A stretch of 64,000 nucleotides of DNA. It comes from an uncultured Flavobacteriales bacterium (GTDB taxonomy: Bacteria > Bacteroidota > Bacteroidia > Flavobacteriales_G > Salibacteraceae). Below, piece by piece: positions 44,824-53,882 of the stretch. A model generated the notes under the pieces. That model ran no database searches, was not told the origin of the DNA, and saw only the letters and a list, made by a program, of their open reading frames with translations. The position numbers and the translations under genes were made by a program. The DNA lies in contig CALSRO010000003.1 of NCBI GenBank assembly GCA_943788775.1, forward strand, positions 1-64,000. Reading direction: 5' to 3'. Within the stretch, counting starts at the first letter, position 1; every line of letters begins with the position of its first letter.

Positions 44824-45235
44824 ACAGCACGGCTCCTATGATCAAGGCCTGCTTACGAGTCTCACCTTGATTTATCAATCGGTCAATCAACGGATCAGCG
44901 ACTCGTTTAGCCAACCAAAACTGGATTCTTTTGCTTAGAAAAATGAAAATAAAATAAACCGTAAACGCCATGCCCATGGTGATGAAGTAATTTACCATTT
45001 CGCCTTCTTCTAGTCCCTCGCTCGCTCCTTTCATTCCTTTATAAATCCCATAACCGGCAGTGGCAGCTGTGTATACCAATATAATTAGCATAATCACAAT
45101 CATGGGAATGGCAGAAACTAATCGTTTCAAACCAATTTCAAAACGCTCCAAGGTTGATTTACCAAGCAGTTCAGGTGCAGCAAACCAAAAGGCAGCAAAC
45201 TGTAAAATCAGTCCAAATAGGTTGACCCATTTCAT
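44777..45235 (-). CDS. Membrane protein of unknown function
   Basis: A 152-residue integral membrane protein with about four hydrophobic helices (LFGLILQFAAFWFAAPELL, LVSAIPMIVIMLIILVYTAATAGYGIY, YFITMGMAFTVYFIFIFLS, ALIIGAVLFTLGFLLQLVSILF) and a short charged loop (MKGASEGLEEGE). The motif RQAL near GETRKQALIIG is unremarkable. I do not recognise the family. It overlaps the 3' end of the opposite-strand gene by 47 bases. Confidence 0.65.
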   Translation of the reverse strand: MKWVNLFGLILQFAAFWFAAPELLGKSTLERFEIGLKRLVSAIPMIVIMLIILVYTAATAGYGIYKGMKGASEGLEEGEMVNYFITMGMAFTVYFIFIFLSKRIQFWLAKRVADPLIDRLINQGETRKQALIIGAVLFTLGFLLQLVSILFS

Positions 45236-45341
45236 TCATGCAATATCCATTATTTATGCAATAACCGAACATGAATTGGGACTTTTTCGTGGTTGAACGT
45301 TAGTATTGGAAAACGAAGATCTTACCATCCGCTCATTTGAA

Positions 45342-45995
45342 CTATCCTTTTTTCACCACTTCAAACAATGGTGATTCAAAAATTTCACCAGGTGAGATCA
45401 TGGGTTCATCCCAAGGAATATTGTCTCCGTAGCGCGCCTCCATTGTTTCTTTGACGACTGGATGGGACAAATCGTATTCTTTAAGCGGTTTTAATTCACC
45501 AACTTCTAAGCCAGCAGCCACTTTGTACACCTTCCAAACCAATTCAGAGCAGTACATTTTTTCATCGCTCCAATCAAAATGAATATCATAGGATTTATTC
45601 AGATGCGTTGCCAATTGTGCTTGCATCTTCTCTTTTACCTTATCTGTCAGTACCGTGTCCGCGCCTTTTAGTCGAGTCACCACAAAATGACCATCTCCTC
45701 TTTTTGTAAAATCCTTTAAATCGATGAGTTGAACGGGCTGAACTGCTTCAAACACCATGGGTTGTCCCTTCACCATTAGGATCAACCCAACATGTGAGTA
45801 TTTTGACCCTGTAGCCAATTGAATAGCGTGACCTTGTCCAGTTTTCGAAGATTGAAAAATGATATCACCCGTTTGATATTCAGCCTTAGCAAGGTTCTTT
45901 TTATTAAAACTGCTTGAAAGCTTTCCCTCCGAAAAAGATAAAATAACAGCAGCAATAATGAGAGATGCTCCGATATAGATAACTGATCTTTTCAT
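45342..45995 (-). CDS. YiiX/YebB-like permuted papain-fold cysteine hydrolase
   Basis: A 217-residue protein with one N-terminal hydrophobic anchor or signal. It begins the catalytic domain with YQTGDIIFQSSKTGQGHAIQLATGSKYSHVGLIL; H68 is the catalytic His, and C149-E151 (MYCSELVWKVY) gives the catalytic Cys in permuted order. The block IPWDEPMISPGEIFESPLFEVV closes the domain. The fold is that of permuted NlpC/P60 (YiiX) enzymes, which act on peptide or lipid amides; the substrate is unknown. It is a single gene. Confidence 0.85.
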   Translation of the reverse strand: MKRSVIYIGASLIIAAVILSFSEGKLSSSFNKKNLAKAEYQTGDIIFQSSKTGQGHAIQLATGSKYSHVGLILMVKGQPMVFEAVQPVQLIDLKDFTKRGDGHFVVTRLKGADTVLTDKVKEKMQAQLATHLNKSYDIHFDWSDEKMYCSELVWKVYKVAAGLEVGELKPLKEYDLSHPVVKETMEARYGDNIPWDEPMISPGEIFESPLFEVVKKG

Positions 45996-46113
45996 GATAT
46001 TGAAAAATTAACTCCAAGGTGCCAAATTCCGTCATCAGCGAACATTTGTTTAAGACTTGTTTGCAGAAAATTGGCAGATATTATGAAGCCGAGCTTTCTC
46101 CAATATCTTGATC

Positions 46114-46129
46114 CGATTATTTTTAATCG
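46114..46129. promoter_or_regulatory. Palindrome upstream of the alpha/beta hydrolase
   Basis: CGATTA-TTTT-TAATCG (46114-46129), 38 bases before the ATG, within a 172-base gap between divergent genes. It may be an operator or a small hairpin; nothing else of note is in the gap. Confidence 0.3.
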
Positions 46130-46167
46130 TGTGTAAAACTATCTGATACCTTGTCGGTTTAAACAAC

Positions 46168-46962
46168 ATGCTTCATTACACCGAGTTCAAGCATTCCGCT
46201 TCCGATGAGTGGATTACCTTCATCCACGGAGCTGGCGGAAGCAGTGCTATTTGGTATAAACAGCTGAAGGCATTCAAAGATGAATTCAATGTGTTGCTCA
46301 TAGACCTTCGCGGACATGGGCGATCCAAAGAGAAAATGTCTGAAGTCCTAAAGCGATACACCTTCGACTTTATTGGTAACGAAGTGATTGAGGTTTTGGA
46401 TTTTTTGAAAATTAAGAAAAGTCATTTTATCGGCATTTCTTTGGGTACTGTTATCATACGAGAATTAAGCGATCGATTTCCTGAACGTATAAAGAGCCAA
46501 ATTATGGGCGGGGCTATTTTGCAATTGAATCTGCGCGGACAATTGCTAATGCGATTGGGTGTTTTGCTGAAATCTGTAGTCCCTTATATTGTTCTTTATA
46601 AATTCTTCGCATGGATTATTATGCCTCGGGCAAAGCATAAAGAATCCAGAGTTCTTTTCGTGAGAGAAGCAAAGAAACTTTATCAGAATGAGTTTAAACG
46701 ATGGTTCACACTAGCTTCGGAAATCAATCCTTTACTAAGGATATTCAGAATGCAAGCACCTACCATTCCCACTTTATACATCATGGGTGAAGAAGATTAC
46801 ATGTTTCTGCCAGCGGTGAGTCAACAATGCAAGATGCATGCACTATCGACACTAATGGTGATCCCGAATTGTGGTCACGTTGTCAATGTAGAGCAGCCCC
46901 TTAGATTCAATATAGAGGCCATTGCTTTTATACAAAGAAACCTTGGACCGACAAGCTACTGA
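46168..46962 (+). CDS. Alpha/beta hydrolase
   Basis: A 264-residue cytoplasmic hydrolase. The oxyanion strand FIHGAGGSSAIWYKQL and LLIDLRGHGRSKEK are typical; the nucleophile elbow is GISLG with S91; the acid lies in MGEEDYMF and the catalytic His in NCGHVVNVEQP near the C-terminus. A helical cap (about 120-180) has hydrophobic stretches (LLMRLGVLLKSVVPYIVLYKFFAWIIM) that may contact membrane lipids. The substrate cannot be inferred. Its stop overlaps the convergent M23 gene by 7 bases. Confidence 0.85.
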   Translation: MLHYTEFKHSASDEWITFIHGAGGSSAIWYKQLKAFKDEFNVLLIDLRGHGRSKEKMSEVLKRYTFDFIGNEVIEVLDFLKIKKSHFIGISLGTVIIRELSDRFPERIKSQIMGGAILQLNLRGQLLMRLGVLLKSVVPYIVLYKFFAWIIMPRAKHKESRVLFVREAKKLYQNEFKRWFTLASEINPLLRIFRMQAPTIPTLYIMGEEDYMFLPAVSQQCKMHALSTLMVIPNCGHVVNVEQPLRFNIEAIAFIQRNLGPTSY

Positions 46963-48173
46963 ATGATGATCCGCTCATTTAAGCGGCCAAACTCTTCCGA
47001 CCTAATCGAAACCACATATAAACCCGCCCTCAACATTTCCAATTGAATAGGCTTCGATGAACTCGTTGTTCCTTTCATGACAACAGAGCCCTGTAGCGAA
47101 TAAACATGGAAGCTACTCTCCACGATAAGGTCATTGAATACAACATCCGCATACTGCCAAACTTTAGGCTGCCTAGATTCTAACTTTTGATTAGCCACAA
47201 ACAAAGTGCTATCTGTAGTAGTATCGACAATTATCTCTGGTTCGGGGAAGTAGATGTTTCGGGAGTCAGCCAATTCTGAATTGCGGTAAAAGTTGATTGT
47301 CCATTCTCCGTATGGCATTGAATCTTGAACATCTACATAAGACCAATAATAGTAATACCACCAATCAATCCCAAGGTTATATCCATTTTCATACCATGTT
47401 GTATTATCTGGAGCTAACCATTCTACACTAATGCTATCGCCTGCCCTAAGGCCATGAAGCAAAGACCAATAAGTAATATATGTATCAAGTGTATCAAGTG
47501 TATCAAAAGTATCCACCAACAATGGCGCTTCTCTCAGCGTATCAAGTGTGGGAAGCCCATTCCATGTAGATGAGTTCAACCCAAAGTAGGAGGAGTCATA
47601 AGGCATCTCATTGATCCAGTAAGAACTAAAATTGCCACAGGGCCCTTGAAAGGGATCGATATAGAACGTACTATCATACCAAAGCTCAAAGTGCAGATGT
47701 GGGTCAGTGCTATTCCCGCTGCTCGCTACCTGGGCAATAACTTGTCCCGCATAAACTGTATCCCCTTCATCCACTAGAATTGAATTCTTCTTTAAGTGAC
47801 CGTAATACGTCTGGAAATCACCATCATGCGTAATCCCAATATAGTTTCCTAGTCCTTTTGAAATCACAGAAACCTTTTCACGATCGAATTCGCCATCAGG
47901 AGTAAAAATCACTACCCCACTGTCTGCCGCAAGCACATTGACACCCTCATCCATTTGACGAAAGCTTTTCAAGACAAAGTCTGTTCCTTGGTGGCCATTA
48001 TAAGATTTAGATGAACAGTGGTTGTCTTTAACTGTCGCTGCCGCACCCCAATCCACGTAGTTTACGAGGACAAAATCTTCGCCATACACTCCCTCTATTG
48101 GGTTTACAAATTGAGCCTGAGCGAAAGCTCCAAGGCTAAAGAAAAAGAAAAACAGAATTTGGAATAACCTCAT
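46956..48173 (-). CDS. Secreted M23 family peptidase with T9SS sorting domain
   Basis: A 405-residue protein: signal peptide (to about 20), LytM/M23 zinc peptidase domain (about 25-180) with H61-x3-D65 (GHQGTD), YGHLKK (H126) and DPHLHFELW (H159, H161). A linker follows with the in-frame repeat DTFDTLDTLDTY, then a beta domain (GDSISVEWLAPDNTTWYENG; PYGEWTINFYRNSELADSR) and a short type A sorting end (FHVYSLQGSVVMKGTT, LRAGLYVVSIRSEE). All M23 ligands are present, so an active glycyl-glycine or peptidoglycan endopeptidase is expected, exported by the T9SS. Confidence 0.87.
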   Translation of the reverse strand: MRLFQILFFFFFSLGAFAQAQFVNPIEGVYGEDFVLVNYVDWGAAATVKDNHCSSKSYNGHQGTDFVLKSFRQMDEGVNVLAADSGVVIFTPDGEFDREKVSVISKGLGNYIGITHDGDFQTYYGHLKKNSILVDEGDTVYAGQVIAQVASSGNSTDPHLHFELWYDSTFYIDPFQGPCGNFSSYWINEMPYDSSYFGLNSSTWNGLPTLDTLREAPLLVDTFDTLDTLDTYITYWSLLHGLRAGDSISVEWLAPDNTTWYENGYNLGIDWWYYYYWSYVDVQDSMPYGEWTINFYRNSELADSRNIYFPEPEIIVDTTTDSTLFVANQKLESRQPKVWQYADVVFNDLIVESSFHVYSLQGSVVMKGTTSSSKPIQLEMLRAGLYVVSIRSEEFGRLNERIIIQ

Positions 48174-48177
48174 AAGT

Positions 48178-48185
48178 CAAAGGTA
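48178..48185 (-). promoter_or_regulatory. Candidate -7 box of the M23 gene
   Basis: Minus-strand TACCTTTG, exact match to TAnnTTTG, ending 4 bases before the ATG at 48173; a TTG occurs 12 bases further upstream, which is too close for a standard -33 box. Confidence 0.3.
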
Positions 48186-48247
48186 TCTACCCGTTTTCAA
48201 TAATTGATATACAAGTTTTCACTCCATACATTTTACATCTTCGCACT

Positions 48248-49003
48248 ATGCGAAAGCAAGAATTAGAAATCCTTCTCGAAAACGCCTACCACACCTATGC
48301 TAAAGAAGACTTTATTGAGTTAGATCCGATTCAAATTCCAAGGAGGTTTAGCAAAAAAGAAGACATTGAAATCGCAGGATTCTTAGCGGCTACGATCGCT
48401 TGGGGTCAGCGACCAACAATTGTGAAAAATGCGTGGAGAATGATGGAGTTGATGGATTTTGAACCGCACGATTTTATCACCAACCATCAGGCTTCAGATT
48501 TAAAGCGTTTTGACGGTTTTGTACATCGCACATTTAACGCTTCAGATTTACAATTTTTCATACATCGCTTACAAAGTTTATATCGAAAGGAAAGAGGACT
48601 TGAAGTTGCTTTTTCGCAAGGAGAAAGCGCTTTGGAGCGTATATCCAGTTTTCATCAACTTTTTTTCAATCAAGAACATCTGCCAAGAACTCGAAAACAC
48701 GTCAGCAATCCATTAAAAGGATCATCCGCCAAAAGGATCAACATGTATTTGAGATGGATGGTTCGACCCAATAAGGAAGGAATTGACTTTGGCATTTGGA
48801 AATCTATCTCTCCAGCAGATTTGATGATGCCATTAGATGTTCATACGGGGAATGTTGGACGGCATCTCAGACTTCTAAGTCGAAAACAAGATGATTGGAA
48901 ATCGGTAGAGGAGCTTACCAAATCGCTTCGAAAATTCGACCCCAAAGATCCAGTGCGCTTTGATCTTGCTCTATTCGGAATGGGAGTCAATAAAACGCTC
49001 TAA
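48248..49003 (+). CDS. TIGR02757 (DUF2400) family protein
   Basis: A 251-residue helical cytoplasmic protein. Family blocks are DPIQIPRRFSKKEDIEIAGFLAATIAWGQRPTIVKNAWRMMELMD, RINMYLRWMVRPNKEGIDFGIWKSISPADLMMPLDVHTGNVGRHLRLLSRKQDDWKSVEELTKSLRKFDPKDPVRFDLALFGMG. The pattern resembles the helix-hairpin-helix glycosylase superfamily, which suggests nucleic acid binding, but no function is proven. It is convergent with the MFS gene and overlaps it by 4 bases. Confidence 0.88.
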   Translation: MRKQELEILLENAYHTYAKEDFIELDPIQIPRRFSKKEDIEIAGFLAATIAWGQRPTIVKNAWRMMELMDFEPHDFITNHQASDLKRFDGFVHRTFNASDLQFFIHRLQSLYRKERGLEVAFSQGESALERISSFHQLFFNQEHLPRTRKHVSNPLKGSSAKRINMYLRWMVRPNKEGIDFGIWKSISPADLMMPLDVHTGNVGRHLRLLSRKQDDWKSVEELTKSLRKFDPKDPVRFDLALFGMGVNKTL

Positions 49004-50223
49004 TTGGTAGATTGAAAGCTCCGCAGTGTGCGCCAGGTGAGCAAAATGCAAACCAATACAAATATGGCTGCCAAGTACATCGCTGCTCCCGGAACGTGGT
49101 AAGCTGCTGATTCTCCTGAAAACATGGCAAATACATGCGTCATCAGCAAAGGACCAACGATTGCCGTAGCACTCATCATACTGGAGTTTGCCCCTTGCAA
49201 TTCACCTTGTTCACTGCTGGGTAATTGATTAGACATGATTCCTTGTAAGGCAGGACCTGCGATACCTCCCAAGCAATAGACTATCATGGCCGCGTACATC
49301 ATCCAGCCTTCGAAGGCATATCCAAAGAATATCAGACCAAAGAAATAAAACATCAACCCGACATACACTGAGCGTTTTTCGCCAAATTTTGGGATGACCC
49401 AACGAATCAAGCCGCCTTGAACCAACACGGTTAAAACACCTACAAAGCTGAGCGAATAACCGATTTCGGCTCTGGTCCAATCAAATTGATACTTGGTGTA
49501 AAACGACCACGTGCTTTGCACGGCATAGGAGGCGATATACAAAAATATCATCGCTATGATGAGCCCTAGAATCACCTTATGCTTTGCCAGTTGCTTAAAT
49601 GTTCCAAAGGGATTTGCGCGTTTAATGTCAAACTTCCTGCGATTTTCTTCGATCAAAGACTCGGGCAACACGAATTGAATGTATAACCAATTCAAGGCAC
49701 TTAATCCAGCTGCAGCAAGAAATGGAACTCGTAACCCAACCTCACCTAACAACCCACCCAATGCCGGACCAATGACAAAACCCAAACCGAAGAAAGCTCC
49801 AACCATACCAAAGTTCTGAGCTCGTTTTGCAGGCTCACTGATATCAGCAATATAGGCTGCTGCCGTGGCAAAACTCGCGCCCATTATACCCGAAAACACC
49901 CGTCCTATCAGCAATAGAATGAAGGTCGGAGCGTAAGCCAAGAACAGGTAATCGACAGCAAAACCGAATGAAGATAAAAGCAGAACGGGTCTTCGCCCAA
50001 ACTGATCACTCAACCCTCCAATTATCGGAGAGAATATGAATTGACAGATGGCATAAGCAAAAAGAAGGTAGCCACCATATTCAGATGCAGTGCTAACATC
50101 AACATCCGTTAAGGTCATAATCAAATCGGGCATGATTGGAATTATAATTCCAAAACCCAAGGAGTCCATGAAAATGATAAAGAGAATGAAGGGTAAGGCA
50201 GCCTTCGTTTTTTTGCTTGACAT
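49000..50223 (-). CDS. MFS drug:H+ antiporter, TetA-like (TCR/Tet family)
   Basis: About 407 residues from the ATG at 50223 (MSSKKTKAALPFILFIIF; an upstream start at 50250 is less likely). Twelve hydrophobic segments. The MFS motif A is GGLSDQFGRRPVLLLSSFG, and the start FMDSLGFGIIIPIMPDLI, the GVFSGIMGASFATAAAYIADI block and GFVIGPALGGLLG match tetracycline-resistance-type exporters (DHA1). Closeness to TetA does not prove tetracycline transport; many Bacteroidota carry such pumps with unknown substrates. Confidence 0.9.
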   Translation of the reverse strand: MSSKKTKAALPFILFIIFMDSLGFGIIIPIMPDLIMTLTDVDVSTASEYGGYLLFAYAICQFIFSPIIGGLSDQFGRRPVLLLSSFGFAVDYLFLAYAPTFILLLIGRVFSGIMGASFATAAAYIADISEPAKRAQNFGMVGAFFGLGFVIGPALGGLLGEVGLRVPFLAAAGLSALNWLYIQFVLPESLIEENRRKFDIKRANPFGTFKQLAKHKVILGLIIAMIFLYIASYAVQSTWSFYTKYQFDWTRAEIGYSLSFVGVLTVLVQGGLIRWVIPKFGEKRSVYVGLMFYFFGLIFFGYAFEGWMMYAAMIVYCLGGIAGPALQGIMSNQLPSSEQGELQGANSSMMSATAIVGPLLMTHVFAMFSGESAAYHVPGAAMYLAAIFVLVCILLTWRTLRSFQSTN

Positions 50224-50295
50224 ACTCAGGCGTAAAAGTATTTGTTCCACCTAAGAACAAGCATGTGTGGGTAATAAAATTTACAATTTTTCACC

Positions 50296-51255
50296 TCAAG
50301 GTTTAGCACTAAGCAGCTCTCCAACGTTGAGGTTTATTTTATGTGTTGAAGCAATTGACGCTAAGCGATTTAACACCAATTCGTTCACCTCATTTTCATT
50401 ACGAATGGCATTTATGGCTATAAAGTGTATTCCTGTTTTACTTTTAGTAGTCGAATCCATTTCCTCCGATTTGTGAGGTTTTTGATCCACGTTTTTCAGC
50501 AACTTATTCAATGATGAACCAATAGCTCCCGAACCAACAAACTCGATAATCGATTTGAGCACGTTTTTACTCAACTCAGGTACATCTTCCTTCGCCTTTT
50601 GCTTCAAGTTTGGTAAGAATTGATTCGCCCAAGTATTTGACTTAATGAAAGAGGAGTATAACTCCTGATTAACCATTGGAGTCAGCATTTTGAGCTTTGT
50701 TGCCATCATAAGGCTTTTATCATCTAGCTGCAATTGCCCGCCATCAATAATGTGATTTAAGCCAAATGATTTAGAACTTCTAAACCAAAACAAACTCATA
50801 TACAAGCGAATGAAAAACCGGCAAAGCCACGCTCTATTTGGTTTAGCAATTATAGAAAAGTCTAACTCCACTCCTTCTGGATGCAGCTCAAACGAATTAG
50901 TATCGGCAGCAAATACACCATCCACGAATGGCACACGGCTCAAGAAACGAGAAAATCGCTTGGCCAAGGCAATGCTCTTATCAGTTGTTTTACTATTAGC
51001 CTTTCTTGACTCGGCAACAGCTGGATCACTATTGATGCTGAAGAATTTACCATGCTGGAATATCAAACCATGATTAACCATATAGTTTAAGCATGGCACC
51101 ACGTTCAACGGACTCATCAAAATTGGAGCAAATTGATGAATCTCTGAGGGTTTCATTAGGTAATTGAATACATCAAAATAGGCAAGTGTCTTTAACACCG
51201 CCTGCTCCTCAACTGACAGCGTCAGCACCTGCTTATTCACTTCTGATTCAGCCAC
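50296..51255 (-). CDS. Nucleotidyltransferase-fold-like protein, probably inactive
   Basis: About 319 residues from a GTG at 51255 (TTG at 51261 also possible). N-terminal winged-helix-like region (EEQAVLKTLAYFDVFNYLMKPSEIHQFAP...VPCLNYMVNHGLIFQHGKFFSI), then FSRFLSRVPFVDGVFAADTNSFELHPEGVELDFSIIAKPNRAWLCRFFIRLYMSLFW. I recall a family in which this region reads VSGSLA...SDIDLFIITKPNRLWLTR; here the G-S and D-x-D residues needed for nucleotidyl transfer are replaced (AADTNS, VELDFS). So a degenerate, perhaps regulatory, member is likely. The C-terminal 120 residues are helical. No partner is obvious. Confidence 0.5.
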   Translation of the reverse strand: MAESEVNKQVLTLSVEEQAVLKTLAYFDVFNYLMKPSEIHQFAPILMSPLNVVPCLNYMVNHGLIFQHGKFFSINSDPAVAESRKANSKTTDKSIALAKRFSRFLSRVPFVDGVFAADTNSFELHPEGVELDFSIIAKPNRAWLCRFFIRLYMSLFWFRSSKSFGLNHIIDGGQLQLDDKSLMMATKLKMLTPMVNQELYSSFIKSNTWANQFLPNLKQKAKEDVPELSKNVLKSIIEFVGSGAIGSSLNKLLKNVDQKPHKSEEMDSTTKSKTGIHFIAINAIRNENEVNELVLNRLASIASTHKINLNVGELLSAKP

Positions 51256-51357
51256 GCACAAACCTAATTAGAATTCTTATCTGAATCGTAAAATTCACAC
51301 AGACACCCTGAATAAGCATTGTATGATTAAATACAATAGACTTTACTTTGCCCACGA

Positions 51358-52074
51358 ATGAACTATAGCCTTCTTGCCATAACAACTCAGATTTTAGGTT
51401 GGTCAATTTTCGTGCTGATAACTGCTCAGTCAGGTTGTGATAGGCATCCTAAAAACCAAAATGATTTCCACATTCAGGATTACATTCTATGGCCCGAAGC
51501 TGATAGCAACTATTTCCGAGTGTACGAACACTATGAGGGGGAATGGACGGCACGCATGTTTCTCAATCAAAGGCTGGTAAAAAAGACTCCATCCGAAATT
51601 ATTGTGACTCATTTTTGGTTGCATGGCGACTCTACTCCGATCAATCGAAGCTTGGAGATGTATGGCGCAGACAATCACATAGAATACCTGAAGCAGTCCT
51701 ACTTTGAGCCAAACACAATAGGCCTGCCTGTCGAGTACGAAGCAGAACTGTTACCTCCAACCAAGTTTAAATACAACGATCCGGCTTTGGAAATGAAGGT
51801 GTTTTACGATATAAACAATGACCCAAAGGCTACCATGAATTTCGATTCAAAAATCAGTTATAAACTAGAGCAAGTGAATGATCTAGACTCCATCCATCCA
51901 GTTTTAGTGCTGAGGTCCAATGAAACTGTTCATATGAAATACTCTGATAAACGAGAAAACACGACTAATGAATCTTACAGCGAATTGATCTACAAATACA
52001 AGGTGGGTTTGGTAAGAATCAAACAAAGCAATGCTGAGAAAGCCATTGAATACAATCTGGTCAGCAAGTTATAG
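51358..52074 (+). CDS. Lipoprotein of unknown function
   Basis: A 238-residue protein with a long lipoprotein signal (lipobox ITAQSGC, Cys about residue 27). The body is beta-rich with DYILWPEADSNYFRVYEHYEGEWTARMFLNQRLVKKTPSEIIVTHFWLHGD, NTIGLPVEYEAELLPPTKFKYNDP and ISYKLEQVNDL. No domain is recognised. The last 6 bases overlap the convergent membrane protein gene at 52069. Confidence 0.65.
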   Translation: MNYSLLAITTQILGWSIFVLITAQSGCDRHPKNQNDFHIQDYILWPEADSNYFRVYEHYEGEWTARMFLNQRLVKKTPSEIIVTHFWLHGDSTPINRSLEMYGADNHIEYLKQSYFEPNTIGLPVEYEAELLPPTKFKYNDPALEMKVFYDINNDPKATMNFDSKISYKLEQVNDLDSIHPVLVLRSNETVHMKYSDKRENTTNESYSELIYKYKVGLVRIKQSNAEKAIEYNLVSKL

Positions 52075-53841
52075 CGGCTCTACATAAGGACAATCCAATT
52101 GTTGGACTTTCAAATCCTTAATTTCAATTTTCCCATCCCCTTTTTGATACCATCCGTAGGCTTTCAAAACCCCGTGTTCTGGCAGATCTTGAGGTTTTCT
52201 TAAATAGGCATGAACGGTCATCCATTCATTTTTCTCTTGAATAACCTTATGTAATTCTATGGTATGATACCCATAGTTGGCCTCATCTGTGTCAAAACTA
52301 ATAACGAGATGTGCCATATAATTCTCCACCTGAGTTGACTTCACAATTGCCATTACATGCATGATTCGGTCATACGGTGTGTCGAACTCTGAAGCTGGCA
52401 CGCGTATTTCCGATCCAAACTGTCGAGCTTTATTGATTGTAGATTCTTTCCCACTTAACCATTCATTTTCAATGATGGTATCTCGAAGAGTCCTCTCATC
52501 CTTCCCTTGCAAGAGTCTTTCGGTATCAGGAGCGGAATACATTCCCAACATCTTTAGATTTTTCGGTGGGTCTGTATTAAAAAATAAAGTCCAAAACGCA
52601 TCGCCCGTCATATCGCTCCCACTCAACTGGGATTGACTGTATTGTTGAATTTGCAGCGAATTATTAATCACCAAAAGCACAGATATTCCGATAATGACTG
52701 GGTAAATCGCAAAATGCTTGGTTAAAAGCCACCTGATGAAAGCCGCAAGTCCAAAGGCCAGTAATGGGTAGAAATCAATCATCGGCCGGATACTCAGGCT
52801 GCTGCCATAGTACCAGCACCACCAACTAAAGACAATATATACATGCAATGGAATAATAATCGCCAATGCGATCATCATATTCTTGTCCATTTTTCGCAAC
52901 AACCAAATACCGGTGAGCGCGAATATCATTACTGGAGTATATGTTAACCAACCATTTCTGTAACTAAAGAGCCCCTCCCAAATGTGTGGATGTAGCCAAT
53001 ATATTTTTTCGGTACCATAACTATAAAACAACCATTGCCCTGTCATCATTTTCCAAAGGACAAACTGTGGAATCATGGGTAAAATCACAGCGACTAATAG
53101 CGCCACATAATTTAAACTTAATATCCTACTTAACAAGTATTTATTATTAATTATATAAATAATAGGTAGAACTATCAGAATGACGTTTGTCGGCCTAATC
53201 AACACGATGAAACCAAAGCTTAATGACGCTGCAAGGAGCCACTTCAACGCACCTAAACAAACCCATTTATCGAATCCATACATGGCGATAGACACAAGCA
53301 TAAATGAGTAGATATGCGATTGAGCGCCATCGAACACTCCGTAGTAAAGCGCGTTGGTCGCAAACGCGACAAGAAGCAAAGTTGAATGGGTCACAACTTT
53401 CGAAAATCGCTTCAGTAACAACCTTTGGATGAACCAAAGCCCCAATAAAAACGCCAAAACGCCATTGAAACCAATAGCAAAGTGATATGGAACAGACCAG
53501 CCATCCTGAGCGTATCCTAGCATTCCTGCCAACCAATGAGCGATCAAGAACGAAGGCAACTGAAGCATGGCCACCCCCATGGTGAGCTTTGGAAAAGGCT
53601 TCAAATTCTCATGCTGATTCAACCAATACCGTTCTTTTAGGGCAGGTTCAAGGTCATTGTAAAACTCGAAAGTGAAATCTTGATAAATCACCCACGATGC
53701 TAAGTATGCGCAATAGCCATGTGCATCGCCCCGAATCATAGAAGATGTGCGCCAATCCGCTTTATCGACATAGATTCCGATGGAAATCAACGCAATAAAG
53801 CTGATAACTAAATACTTATCGAATAGAGAAAGGATGCGCAT
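52069..53841 (-). CDS. GT-C-like multi-pass membrane protein
   Basis: A 590-residue polytopic protein with about 11 hydrophobic segments in the first 430 residues. The first lumenal loop has MIRGDAHGYCAYLASWVIYQDFTFEFYN, the place where GT-C glycosyltransferases carry a catalytic Asp (here D in RGDAHGY); a further polar loop is YSYGTEKIYWLHPHIWEGLFSYRNGWLTYTPVM. The C-terminal 150 residues form a soluble beta domain (NEWLSGKESTINKARQFGSEIRVPASEFD; HLVISFDTDEANYGYHTIELHKVIQEKNEWMTV). The layout suggests a glycosyltransferase or lipid-linked sugar enzyme, but the family name is not certain. A TACATTTG box ends 5 bases before the ATG. Confidence 0.6.
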   Translation of the reverse strand: MRILSLFDKYLVISFIALISIGIYVDKADWRTSSMIRGDAHGYCAYLASWVIYQDFTFEFYNDLEPALKERYWLNQHENLKPFPKLTMGVAMLQLPSFLIAHWLAGMLGYAQDGWSVPYHFAIGFNGVLAFLLGLWFIQRLLLKRFSKVVTHSTLLLVAFATNALYYGVFDGAQSHIYSFMLVSIAMYGFDKWVCLGALKWLLAASLSFGFIVLIRPTNVILIVLPIIYIINNKYLLSRILSLNYVALLVAVILPMIPQFVLWKMMTGQWLFYSYGTEKIYWLHPHIWEGLFSYRNGWLTYTPVMIFALTGIWLLRKMDKNMMIALAIIIPLHVYIVFSWWCWYYGSSLSIRPMIDFYPLLAFGLAAFIRWLLTKHFAIYPVIIGISVLLVINNSLQIQQYSQSQLSGSDMTGDAFWTLFFNTDPPKNLKMLGMYSAPDTERLLQGKDERTLRDTIIENEWLSGKESTINKARQFGSEIRVPASEFDTPYDRIMHVMAIVKSTQVENYMAHLVISFDTDEANYGYHTIELHKVIQEKNEWMTVHAYLRKPQDLPEHGVLKAYGWYQKGDGKIEIKDLKVQQLDCPYVEPL

Positions 53842-53846
53842 TGCAG

Positions 53847-53854
53847 CAAATGTA
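53847..53854 (-). promoter_or_regulatory. Candidate -7 box of the GT-C-like gene
   Basis: Minus-strand TACATTTG, exact match to TAnnTTTG, ending 5 bases before the ATG at 53841, implying a leaderless or near-leaderless transcript. Confidence 0.35.
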
Positions 53855-53882
53855 ATGGCATCAATCTACTACATTCGCAGTG

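Noticed and set aside
49000-50223. Tetracycline resistance determinant
   Set aside because: The transporter is TetA-like in motifs, but this alone does not show tetracycline export and the context holds no TetR-type regulator or mobile element.
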